A stretch of 5,987 nt of DNA, from positions 1 to 5,987 of the forward strand of contig JAITMI010000236.1 in assembly GCA_031277435.1 (NCBI GenBank), written 5' to 3'. The stretch's first letter is position 1. Each line of letters starts with the position of its first letter. Shown here piece by piece: positions 1 to 5,987 of this stretch. A program made the position numbers and the translations under genes. Below the pieces are notes generated by a model. That model did no database searches. It had not been told where the DNA came from and saw only the letters and a list, made by a program, of their open reading frames with translations. The DNA comes from Pseudomonadales bacterium. GTDB taxonomy: Bacteria > Pseudomonadota > Gammaproteobacteria > Pseudomonadales > Pseudohongiellaceae.

Positions 1-192
1 CGGCAAGGCGTCACTTGTCCGCCACGGCGCTAAAAAACTCTGGAAGAAACCTTGAATACCACATGGTGAATATGGAAAATGCGCCCCTGTTTGCACGGCA
101 TGACAGACAGGCATCGGCCCCGTTTCCTGCCTTACGACGCATAACAAACATAACAGCGCGAATCGCTATTCAACTTGACACAGGATTCTGGC
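1..192. other. Leader region upstream of nuoA, no supportable gene
   Basis: No convincing gene is visible here. The three forward frames at the left edge either stop within about 55 bases (stops at 31-33 and 53-55) or run on out of frame into nuoA, so at most the last few codons of an upstream gene could be present. In many proteobacteria secG and a tRNA-Leu precede nuoA, but I see no T-arm consensus and no 3' CCA end, so no tRNA is called. The operon promoter should lie here or further left. The best hexamers I could pair are TTGAAT at 52-57 and GAAAAT at 75-80 with a 17-base spacer, each four of six to consensus, which is too weak to call. A short direct repeat CATAACA occurs at 140-146 and 149-155. 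Confidence 0.5.
182..185 (+). promoter_or_regulatory. Ribosome binding site that favours the GTG start of nuoA
   Basis: AGGA lies seven bases before the GTG at 193, which is normal Shine-Dalgarno spacing. The alternative in-frame TTG at 175 has no purine-rich sequence upstream, and the reading frame is closed by a TAA at 151-153. The site therefore supports GTG 193 over TTG 175 as the start of nuoA. Confidence 0.6.
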
Positions 193-705
193 GTGAACAT
201 CGACCTTTGGCCCTTGCTTGTCTATACCGTCATCGTGGTGGCGCTGATTTGCAGCCTGCTGGTGGCTTCCTCGCTCTTGGGCCAAAGACGCCGCGACCAC
301 GCCACCCATGACGTTTACGAATCCGGCGTAGTGCCCACCGGTTCGCCGCGCATCAAGATCGCGGTGCCGTTTTACCTTACCGCGATCCTGTTCATCATTT
401 TCGACATTGAAGCCATGTTCCTGTTCGCCTGGGCGATCTCGATCCGTGAATCGGGCTGGCTCGGCTTCATCGAAGTGTTCATCTTTATCTTCATCCTGGT
501 GGCCGGTTTGCTCTATTTGTGGCGCTCCGGCGCGCTCGATTGGCGCACCCAGCGCCAGCGCGAGGACAAGGACAATCTGATAGGCGAGGGCGGCGTGGTC
601 AACGTCGGCCCCAATGCCGAGCGCCTCAAGGCCAGGGCTCAGGCACAGCACCACGGCGCGCACGACGATCATGCCGCCGCCACCCACACGGGAGCAGCAC
701 ACTAA
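193..705 (+). CDS. nuoA: NADH-quinone oxidoreductase subunit A
   Basis: NuoA (complex I chain 3, ND3 homologue) is a small inner-membrane subunit near the quinone site, where the peripheral arm meets the proton-pumping arm. From GTG 193 the protein has 170 residues, against 147 for E. coli NuoA. Three hydrophobic membrane segments are visible at about residues 6-28, 60-82 and 90-111. The loop after the first segment carries the family motif YESG (42-45). The second segment holds the conserved acidic pair D71 and E73, and the third holds E94; these match D79, E81 and E102 of E. coli with constant spacing. IRESGW (84-89) and GALDW (113-117) are also typical. The tail after residue 120 is hydrophilic and ends with six histidines in the last 18 residues, which is unusual. 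The start could instead be TTG 175, adding six residues. The stop overlaps the nuoB start. Identity is secure; the start is less so. Confidence 0.95.
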   Translation: MNIDLWPLLVYTVIVVALICSLLVASSLLGQRRRDHATHDVYESGVVPTGSPRIKIAVPFYLTAILFIIFDIEAMFLFAWAISIRESGWLGFIEVFIFIFILVAGLLYLWRSGALDWRTQRQREDKDNLIGEGGVVNVGPNAERLKARAQAQHHGAHDDHAAATHTGAAH

Positions 706-1346
706 TGAGTTGGGAACTGGTCAAACCGGAAGATACCTATTCGCCCCAGCCGGGCATGAACCAATTCGACGATTACATTCGCAAGAATGTGATCATGACC
801 ACCTTGGAGGACATGCTGGCCTGGAGCCGCAAGAACTCCCTGTGGCCCTTCAACTTCGGCCTGAGCTGCTGTTACGTGGAAGCCGCCACCGCGATTTCCA
901 GCCGCCACGATATTTCGCGCTTCGGCGCCGAGGTGTTCCGCGCCACGCCGCGTCAGGCCGACATGATCATCATCGCCGGCACCGTGTTTCGCAAAATGGC
1001 GCCGGTGGTGCAGCGTTTGTATGAGCAGATGATGGAGCCGCGCTACGTGATCTGCATGGGCTCCTGCGCCAATTCCGGCGGCATGTACGACATTTACTCG
1101 GTAGTGCAGGGCGTGGACAAGTTCCTGCCGGTTGACGTGTACGTGTCCGGCTGCCCGCCGCGCCCCGAGGCGCTGTTGCAAGGGCTGACCTTGTTGCAGG
1201 AATCGATCAGCAACAAGCGCCGTCCGGTGTCGTGGCTGATCAACGACCAGGGCGTCTACGAACGCGAGAAGAACGTGGTGCAGCGCGAGGCCCGTCTGGC
1301 CCAGCGCATCGCCGCTACCGAGCTGCGCAGCCCGGATGAGACCTGA
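705..1346 (+). CDS. nuoB: NADH-quinone oxidoreductase subunit B (cluster N2 subunit)
   Basis: NuoB (PSST/Nqo6 homologue) carries the [4Fe-4S] cluster N2, the last iron-sulfur centre, which passes electrons to quinone at the interface with NuoD. The protein has 213 residues, near the 220 of E. coli. The tandem ligands C55 and C56 lie in GLSCCYVE, with C121 in GSCANSGG and C150 in SGCPPRPE. Their spacing (65 and 29 residues) is the same as for C64, C129 and C158 of E. coli. The conserved stretches [15 protein letters not shown] and [13 protein letters not shown] are present, and the C-terminus (ELRSPDET) resembles the E. coli end. The open frame extends further upstream, but that part is arginine-rich shadow of nuoA. 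ATG 705 is chosen because residues after it match the family and GGGAG at 690-694 is a plausible ribosome binding site. Its ATG overlaps the nuoA TAA by one base (TAATG), suggesting translational coupling. Confidence 0.98.
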   Translation: MSWELVKPEDTYSPQPGMNQFDDYIRKNVIMTTLEDMLAWSRKNSLWPFNFGLSCCYVEAATAISSRHDISRFGAEVFRATPRQADMIIIAGTVFRKMAPVVQRLYEQMMEPRYVICMGSCANSGGMYDIYSVVQGVDKFLPVDVYVSGCPPRPEALLQGLTLLQESISNKRRPVSWLINDQGVYEREKNVVQREARLAQRIAATELRSPDET

Positions 1347-1387
1347 TGAGCCCCGGACTTAGTCATTCAACAGCGACCAGACCAGAC

Positions 1388-1394
1388 GGAAGAG
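1388..1394 (+). promoter_or_regulatory. Ribosome binding site for the GTG start of nuoCD
   Basis: GGAAGAG ends seven bases before the GTG at 1402. There is no ATG in this frame between the upstream stop (TAG, 1360-1362) and the GTG, so this site and the lack of an alternative start fix the beginning of nuoCD. Confidence 0.6.
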
Positions 1395-1401
1395 AACGCC
1401 A

Positions 1402-3174
1402 GTGAGCGCCAATATCGCCAGTCAAAGCACTGAACTTCCCGCGGTGATCGCGGGCCTGTACCAGAAGTTCGGGGAAGCCACCTTCGTGCGCCAGCACACC
1501 GCGGAAGGCATGCCCACCTTGTGGGTGCCGCGCGAGCAAATCCTGGCGGTATTGAAATACCTGCGCGACGAAGCGCGTCCGCGTTATGAAATGCTGCTCG
1601 ATCTGACCGCGATCGACGAGCGTCTGCGCATTCACCGCGCGGGCCAGCCGGTGTCCGATTTCACCGTGGTTTATCACCCGACATCTTTCTCCGGTAACTG
1701 CGACATCCGCATCAAGGTGGCGCTGCAACAAAATGATTTGAACATTCCTTCGGTAATTGGCCTCTGGTCCAGCGCCAATTGGCAGGAACGTGAGTGCTGG
1801 GATTTGTTCGGCATCAATTTTACCGGCCACCCGCATTTGACCCGCATTCTGTGCCCGCCCACCTGGAAGGGCCATCCGCTGCGCAAGGATCACCCGGCGC
1901 GCGCCACCGAAATGGACCCCTTCCGCATGAGCGATGAGATTCAGGACACCGAGCAGGAAGCGCTGCGCTTCAAGCCGGAGGAGTGGGGTCTTAAAACCAA
2001 GGGCGACAATTCAGAATACATGTTCCTCAACTTCGGCCCCAACCACCCGGCGGCGCACGGGGTTATCCGTTTTCTGTTACAGCTCGACGGCGAGCATGTG
2101 CTGGATGTGGTGCCCGAAGTCGGCTATCACCACCGCGGCGCCGAAAAAATGGCCGAGCGGCAAACCTGGCACAACTACATTCCCTACACCGACCGCATCG
2201 ACTACCTCGGCGGGGTGATGAACAACCTGCCTTACGTGATGGCGGTGGAAAAAATGGCCGGCATCCAGGTGCCGCAGCGCGTCGAAGTGATCCGCGTGAT
2301 GCTGTGTGAATTTTTCCGCATTTGCTCGCACCTCTTGTTCTTCGGTACCTGGGCGGTGGATTTGGGCCAGTTGTCGCCTTTGTTCTACGCTTTCGTGGAT
2401 CGCGAAAAAGCCTTCAATATCATTGAATCGATCTGCGGCGCGCGTATGCATCCGGGCTGGTTCCGCATTGGCGGGGTGGCGCAGGATCTGCCCAAGGGCT
2501 GGGACAAACGTATCCGTGAATTCGTCGATCAGTTCCCCAAGCGGCTGGCCGAATTCGACAAAATGGTGATGGACAACACCGTCATCAAACAGCGCACGCG
2601 AGGGGTAGGGGTGATCGACACCGCCGGCGCCTTCGACTGGGCCATGACCGGCGCCGCGCTGCGCGCCACTGGCCTGGAATGGGATTACCGCAAGAACCGT
2701 CCCTACAGCGGCTACGAGAATTTCGAGTTTGATGTGCCGATTGGTCTCAACGGCGACTGCTACGATCGCGCCGCGGTGCGCGTGGAAGAAATGCGCCAGA
2801 GCTGCCGCATCATCAAACAGTGCCTGGAAAACATGCCCGAAGGTCCGTACAAGGCCGAGCATCCGCTTACCACGCCGCCGATCAAGGAAAAGAGCAAGCT
2901 CGACATCGAGACGCTCATCAATCACTTCCTCAGCGTGAGCTGGGGGCCGGTGATGGACCCGACCGAAGTCACCACCACCATCGAGGCCACCAAGGGGCTG
3001 AACATGTACTACCTGGTGAACGACGGCGGCGTTGGTTCGTACCGCACCCGTATTCGCACGCCGTCCTTCATCCACATCCAGGCCATCCCGGCGCTCAGCC
3101 GCGGCCTGATGCTGGCCGACTTCACAGCGGTGGTGGCCACCACCGATTTCGTGATGGCGGACGTGGACCGCTGA
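1402..3174 (+). CDS. nuoCD: NADH-quinone oxidoreductase fused subunit C/D
   Basis: This is one 590-residue protein joining NuoC (30-kDa subunit) and NuoD (49-kDa subunit), as in E. coli (about 600 residues). Both belong to the peripheral arm; the NuoD half forms most of the quinone pocket against NuoB. The NuoC domain covers about residues 15-180 and holds the 30-kDa signature beginning ERECWDLFG at 129-137. A linker of roughly 25 residues (about 180-205, including FKPEEWG) leads into NuoD, which starts around [15 protein letters not shown] (206-220). H219 and Y268 are 49 residues apart, as are the two quinone-contacting residues of the mitochondrial 49-kDa subunit (bovine H59 and Y108), so the quinone site looks intact. 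Other NuoD marks are GYHHRGAEK (241-249), [20 protein letters not shown] and the C-terminal DFVMADVDR. No stop or frameshift separates the halves. The start is GTG. The gene follows nuoB after 55 bases and precedes nuoE by 31. Confidence 0.98.
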   Translation: MSANIASQSTELPAVIAGLYQKFGEATFVRQHTAEGMPTLWVPREQILAVLKYLRDEARPRYEMLLDLTAIDERLRIHRAGQPVSDFTVVYHPTSFSGNCDIRIKVALQQNDLNIPSVIGLWSSANWQERECWDLFGINFTGHPHLTRILCPPTWKGHPLRKDHPARATEMDPFRMSDEIQDTEQEALRFKPEEWGLKTKGDNSEYMFLNFGPNHPAAHGVIRFLLQLDGEHVLDVVPEVGYHHRGAEKMAERQTWHNYIPYTDRIDYLGGVMNNLPYVMAVEKMAGIQVPQRVEVIRVMLCEFFRICSHLLFFGTWAVDLGQLSPLFYAFVDREKAFNIIESICGARMHPGWFRIGGVAQDLPKGWDKRIREFVDQFPKRLAEFDKMVMDNTVIKQRTRGVGVIDTAGAFDWAMTGAALRATGLEWDYRKNRPYSGYENFEFDVPIGLNGDCYDRAAVRVEEMRQSCRIIKQCLENMPEGPYKAEHPLTTPPIKEKSKLDIETLINHFLSVSWGPVMDPTEVTTTIEATKGLNMYYLVNDGGVGSYRTRIRTPSFIHIQAIPALSRGLMLADFTAVVATTDFVMADVDR

Positions 3175-3205
3175 GCCAGAGATTCAGAATTCGAGAGAAG
3201 CACGT

Positions 3206-3718
3206 ATGAGCAACATCATCGCCAGCACCGCTCCGAAGGCCAGGGCCTTGACCCCGGACGAGATCCACGAGATCGAGCATGAAAAGACCCATTATCCCTA
3301 CGCGCAAGCGGTGGGCCTGGAAGCGCTGAAAATCGTGCAGAAATATCAGGGCTGGGTGTCCGACGAAAGCCTGTTGGCGGTGGCCGAGTACCTGAAGCTG
3401 CCGCCGGACGAACTGGAAGGCGTCGCCACCTTTTTCAACCTGATTTACCGCCGCCCGGTGGGCAAGTACGTGATCCTGTTTTGCGACAGCGTTGCTTGCT
3501 GGATGCTTGGCTGCGATTCGCTCAAGGCGCACATCAGCAAGACCTTGGGCATCGACTACGGCCAGACCACCGCCGACAACCTGTTCACGCTGATCCCGGT
3601 GCCGTGCCTGGGCGACTGCGACAAAGCGCCGACCATGATGGTGGGCAACGAGCATTACCGTAATCTGACGCCAGAGCTGATCGACCAGATTCTCGCGGAC
3701 TACCGGGCCAGGGGCTGA
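3206..3718 (+). CDS. nuoE: NADH-quinone oxidoreductase subunit E (cluster N1a)
   Basis: NuoE (24-kDa/Nqo2 homologue) has a thioredoxin-like fold, carries the [2Fe-2S] cluster N1a and pairs with NuoF in the NADH-oxidising module in the cytoplasm. The protein has 170 residues, close to E. coli NuoE. An N-terminal helical part (about 15-80, with EALKIVQKYQGWV and LEGVATFFN) precedes the cluster domain. The ligands are C93, C98, C134 and C138 in the pattern C-X4-C-X35-C-X3-C, equal in spacing to C92, C97, C133 and C137 of E. coli. An extra C103 lies between the ligand pairs and is not expected to bind the cluster. ATG 3206 is preceded by the purine-rich AGAGAAG five bases upstream. The stop lies two bases before nuoF. 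Confidence 0.97.
   Translation: MSNIIASTAPKARALTPDEIHEIEHEKTHYPYAQAVGLEALKIVQKYQGWVSDESLLAVAEYLKLPPDELEGVATFFNLIYRRPVGKYVILFCDSVACWMLGCDSLKAHISKTLGIDYGQTTADNLFTLIPVPCLGDCDKAPTMMVGNEHYRNLTPELIDQILADYRARG
3710..3714 (+). promoter_or_regulatory. Ribosome binding site of nuoF inside the end of nuoE
   Basis: AGGGG lies six bases before the nuoF ATG at 3721 and is read at the same time as the last codons of nuoE. This placement, together with a stop-to-start gap of two bases, implies that translation of the NuoE/NuoF pair is coupled. Confidence 0.6.
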
Positions 3719-3720
3719 GC

Positions 3721-4995
3721 ATGAGCACGAACAAACCCTTAACCAAGAACATCCAGATCGGCCGGGCGCCTTTCGATTTCGCCCAGTATCAGGCTGCCGG
3801 CGGTTATGCCAGCGTGGCCAAGGCGCTGACGATGACGCCGCTCGACATCATGAACCAGGTGAAGGACTCCGGCCTCGGCGGTCGCGGCGGCGCCGGTTTC
3901 AATACTGGCCTGAAATGGAGTTTTTCGCCTCCGCCCGACGGCGGCCCGCGTTATCTGGTGGTCAACGGCGACGAAATGGAGCCGGGCACTTTCAAAGACA
4001 GACTCTTGATCGAGCATGACCCGCATCTTTTGATAGAAGGCATCATCACCTCGGCGATCGCGCAGCAGGCCACCCAGGCGTACATCTTCCTGCGCGGCGA
4101 ATACAAAGTAGCGGAACAAGCGCTGCACAAGGCCATCGCCGAAGCCTATCAGGCCAAGATGCTGGGCAAGAATATCCAAGGTTCCAAATTCAGTTTGGAA
4201 CTGGCGCTGCACACTTCCGCCGGGCGCTACATCTGCGGCGAGGAAACCGCGCTGATCAATGCGCTCGAAGGCAAGCGCGCCAACCCGCGCTTCAAACCGC
4301 CGTTCCCGCAAGTGAGCGGCCTGTGGGGGCGTCCCACCCTGGTCAATAACGTGGAAACGCTCTGCAACATTCCGGGCATCGTCAATTACGGCGTGGAGTG
4401 GTTCAAAGGGCTTGGCATCAATGGTCAGGCTGGCACCCGCCTGAGCGGCGTCAGTGGCCGCGTGAAAAATCCGGGTTGCTGGGAAATGCCGGTGGGCACC
4501 ACGTTCCGCACCTTGTTCGAGGACTACGCCGGCGGTATGCAGGACGGCTACCAGCTCAAAGCCTTCCTGCCGGGCGGCGGCTCCACCGATTTTTTGCTGC
4601 CGGAACATCTCGATTTGCCGATGATTCCCGGCGATGTCGCCAAGGCCGGCAGCCGCCTCGGCACCTCCTTGATCATGGTGCTCGACGACAAGACCTGCCC
4701 GGTCGGCTGCGTGCATAACCTGATCAAGTTCTTTGCCCACGAATCCTGCGGCTGGTGCACCCCTTGCCGCGACGGCTTGCCCTGGTCCGAGCAGATGCTG
4801 CGCAAGCTGGAAGCGGGCGAGGGCAGCCTGAAGGACATCGAAATTCTCAAGGAAATGTGCGGTTACATGGCGCCCGGCAATACCTTCTGCGCTCTGGCTC
4901 CCGGCGCCGCCGAGCCGCTGCAAAGCGGTCTCAAGTATTTCATGGACGAGTTCGTGGAGCACGTAGAGCGTGGCTGCAAGTACCACACGCATTGA
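3721..4995 (+). CDS. nuoF: NADH-quinone oxidoreductase subunit F (NADH- and FMN-binding)
   Basis: NuoF (51-kDa/Nqo1 homologue) oxidises NADH: it binds NADH and FMN and passes electrons to its [4Fe-4S] cluster N3. The protein has 424 residues, a little shorter than E. coli NuoF (445); the difference is mainly at the C-terminus. The glycine-rich nucleotide/FMN loop GRGGAGFNTGLKW is at 54-66. NGDEMEPGTFKDR (82-94) supplies the conserved acidic residues of the NADH/FMN pocket, and GRYICGEETALINALEG (168-184) is the second flavin-site signature. The N3 ligands are C343, C346 and C349 in ESCGWCTPCRDG, plus C390 in NTFCALAPGA; the 41-residue spacing from C349 to C390 equals that of E. coli C357 to C398. 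The N-terminal 35 residues are poorly conserved. A long antisense open frame covers the gene but is a base-composition shadow. A 73-base spacer separates it from nuoG. Confidence 0.98.
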   Translation: MSTNKPLTKNIQIGRAPFDFAQYQAAGGYASVAKALTMTPLDIMNQVKDSGLGGRGGAGFNTGLKWSFSPPPDGGPRYLVVNGDEMEPGTFKDRLLIEHDPHLLIEGIITSAIAQQATQAYIFLRGEYKVAEQALHKAIAEAYQAKMLGKNIQGSKFSLELALHTSAGRYICGEETALINALEGKRANPRFKPPFPQVSGLWGRPTLVNNVETLCNIPGIVNYGVEWFKGLGINGQAGTRLSGVSGRVKNPGCWEMPVGTTFRTLFEDYAGGMQDGYQLKAFLPGGGSTDFLLPEHLDLPMIPGDVAKAGSRLGTSLIMVLDDKTCPVGCVHNLIKFFAHESCGWCTPCRDGLPWSEQMLRKLEAGEGSLKDIEILKEMCGYMAPGNTFCALAPGAAEPLQSGLKYFMDEFVEHVERGCKYHTH

Positions 4996-5068
4996 TGCAC
5001 GCGCCGATAGATTACTTTAACGATCACTGCTAATTAATTGAATAAATTGAGTTTTGGCGGAGCAAGAA
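4996..5068 (+). other. AT-rich nuoF-nuoG spacer with the nuoG ribosome binding site
   Basis: This is the longest gap within the visible operon and, by hand count, 45 of its 73 bases are A or T, in contrast to the GC-rich genes on both sides. It contains the self-complementary AATTAATT within 5031-5040 and several further A/T runs up to 5055. It ends with CGGAG at 5058-5062, six bases before the nuoG ATG. I could not pair a good -35 and -10, and there is no GC-rich hairpin followed by a T run, so neither a promoter nor a terminator is called. Confidence 0.5.
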
Positions 5069-5987
5069 ATGGCTAAAATCACTGTTGATGGTAAGGTCTT
5101 TGAAATAGACCCCAACAACAACCTGCTACAGGAGATGCTGTCGCGGCAAGAAGACTTGCCGTACTTCTGCTGGCATCCGGCCATGGGCTCGGTCGGCTCC
5201 TGCCGCCAGTGCGCCATCATCGAATACGCCAACGACGACGATCAGCGTGGCCGCCTGGTCATGGCCTGCATGACCGCGCCGCGCGATGGCGCCCGTTATT
5301 CCATCGAAAAGGCCGCCAGTTTCCGCGCCCAGGCCATCGAAAGCATCATGACCAAGCACCCGCACGACTGCCCGGTATGCGAAGAGGGCGGCGAGTGCCA
5401 CTTGCAGGACATGACCGTGATGAGCGGCCACACCTACCGCCGCTACGACGGCAAGAAGCTGACGCATAACAATCAGTACCTGGGGCCCTTCATCAACCAC
5501 GAGATGAACCGCTGCATCACCTGTTACCGCTGCGTGCGCTTCTATAAGGACTATGCCGGCGGCACCGATTTCGGCCCGCAAGCCTCACATAATTTCACCT
5601 ATTTTGGCCGTTTTCAGGACGGCCCGCTGGAAAGCGAATTCAGCGGCAACCTGGCCGAAGTCTGCCCCACCGGCGTCTTCACCGACAAAGTATTCAGCCA
5701 GCACTACAGCCGCAAATGGGATTTGCAAAGCTCGCCCAGCGTCTGCGCCGCCTGCGGCGTGGGCTGCAACATCAACCCCGGCGAGCGCTATGGCACGCTG
5801 CGCCGCGTGGTGAACCGCTTCAACGACGCGGTCAACGGCTATTTCATTTGCGATAAAGGCCGCTTCGGCACTGGCTACGTCAATAGCAACGAGCGCATCC
5901 GCGTGGCCATGACCCGCAGCTCGCGCGATGCCCGCCCGGTACAGGCCGACCCCGCCGCCGCCAAAGCGCAGCTTATGGCGCTCAAAG
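5069..5987 (+). CDS. nuoG: NADH-quinone oxidoreductase subunit G, N-terminal part (cut by window edge)
   Basis: NuoG (75-kDa/Nqo3 homologue) is the large iron-sulfur subunit of the NADH module. Only the first 306 codons are visible, about a third of the roughly 900 residues usual for E. coli-type NuoG; the frame is open to the edge. A ferredoxin-like domain binds [2Fe-2S] N1b through C34, C45, C48 and C67. The next domain binds N5 through H97, C101, C104 and C110 ([14 protein letters not shown]) and N4 through C149, C152, C155 and C199. The start of the molybdopterin-oxidoreductase-like domain has C226, C229, C233 and C261, the ligands of the extra [4Fe-4S] cluster N7. N1b positions equal those of E. 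coli and the rest are shifted by two. The start MAKITVDGK matches the family and has CGGAG six bases upstream. The rest of the molybdopterin-like domain lies beyond the window. Confidence 0.97.
   Translation, partial: MAKITVDGKVFEIDPNNNLLQEMLSRQEDLPYFCWHPAMGSVGSCRQCAIIEYANDDDQRGRLVMACMTAPRDGARYSIEKAASFRAQAIESIMTKHPHDCPVCEEGGECHLQDMTVMSGHTYRRYDGKKLTHNNQYLGPFINHEMNRCITCYRCVRFYKDYAGGTDFGPQASHNFTYFGRFQDGPLESEFSGNLAEVCPTGVFTDKVFSQHYSRKWDLQSSPSVCAACGVGCNINPGERYGTLRRVVNRFNDAVNGYFICDKGRFGTGYVNSNERIRVAMTRSSRDARPVQADPAAAKAQLMALK

Noticed and set aside
1..33. Possible 3' end of a tRNA-Leu or of secG, which often precede nuoA
   Set aside because: There is no T-arm consensus and no CCA end before the A-rich stretch, and the ten or so codons available in any frame are too few to identify a protein.
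15..311. 98-codon forward open frame covering the leader and the start of nuoA
   Set aside because: It overlaps nuoA by about 120 bases in another frame, its start codons have no well-placed ribosome site, and the product is low-complexity with no family resemblance.
519..704. 62-codon upstream extension of the nuoB frame
   Set aside because: It lies inside nuoA in another frame and encodes an arginine-rich stretch unlike any NuoB N-terminus. The family match begins at ATG 705.
2077..3075. 332-residue open frame on the minus strand inside nuoCD
   Set aside because: It is a composition shadow of the conserved NuoD coding region. It is rich in His, Ala, Val and Arg, and no domain is recognisable.
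3739..4992. 417-residue open frame on the minus strand opposite nuoF
   Set aside because: It is almost exactly antisense to nuoF, has no recognisable family motif, and is explained by the strong G/C third-position bias of the sense gene, which removes stops on the opposite strand.
4996..5056. Possible terminator between nuoF and nuoG
   Set aside because: The spacer has only weak A/T palindromes and a run of four T at 5052-5055, without a GC-rich stem before it. The next gene belongs to the same complex and needs read-through.
5209..5813. Several 86- to 151-codon open frames on both strands within nuoG
   Set aside because: They coincide with the NuoG coding region, whose cluster ligands and conserved motifs run continuously in the nuoG frame from 5069 to the window edge.

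Overview
The window holds the first half of a bacterial nuo operon, which encodes the proton-pumping NADH:quinone oxidoreductase (respiratory complex I). All genes lie on the + strand in the order nuoA, nuoB, nuoCD, nuoE, nuoF and nuoG; nuoG runs off the right edge. The remaining membrane-arm genes (nuoH to nuoN) would be expected to follow outside the window.

The organism is probably a gammaproteobacterium, or a relative carrying the Escherichia-type nuo operon. NuoC and NuoD are fused into one 590-residue protein. The NuoB, NuoCD, NuoE, NuoF and NuoG sequences resemble the E. coli subunits as recalled from memory, including the C-terminal ends of NuoB and NuoCD. NuoG keeps the four cysteines of the extra cluster N7. 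The DNA is GC-rich with strong G/C at third codon positions, and the genes look like native housekeeping genes. Species or genus cannot be named from this stretch.

Layout: 1-192 is a leader with no supportable gene. nuoA (193-705) overlaps nuoB (705-1346) by one base. A 55-base gap leads to nuoCD (GTG start, 1402-3174), and a 31-base gap to nuoE (3206-3718). Only two bases separate nuoE from nuoF (3721-4995). An AT-rich 73-base spacer, the longest within the operon, precedes nuoG (5069 to the edge).

How the parts work together: NuoF binds NADH and FMN and, with NuoE and NuoG, forms the electron-input module. Electrons pass through the NuoF cluster N3 and the NuoG clusters N1b, N4 and N5, and on through NuoI (not in the window) to cluster N2 in NuoB. 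N2 reduces quinone in a pocket formed by NuoB and the NuoD half of NuoCD, next to the membrane. NuoA is a small membrane subunit near the quinone site at the junction with the proton-pumping arm. Every iron-sulfur ligand expected in NuoB, NuoE, NuoF and the visible part of NuoG is present, so the complex looks functional.

I found no mobile element, CRISPR array, RNA gene, pseudogene or undescribed system. The points worth a second look are small: a histidine-rich tail on NuoA, the AT-rich nuoF-nuoG spacer, and start-codon choices.
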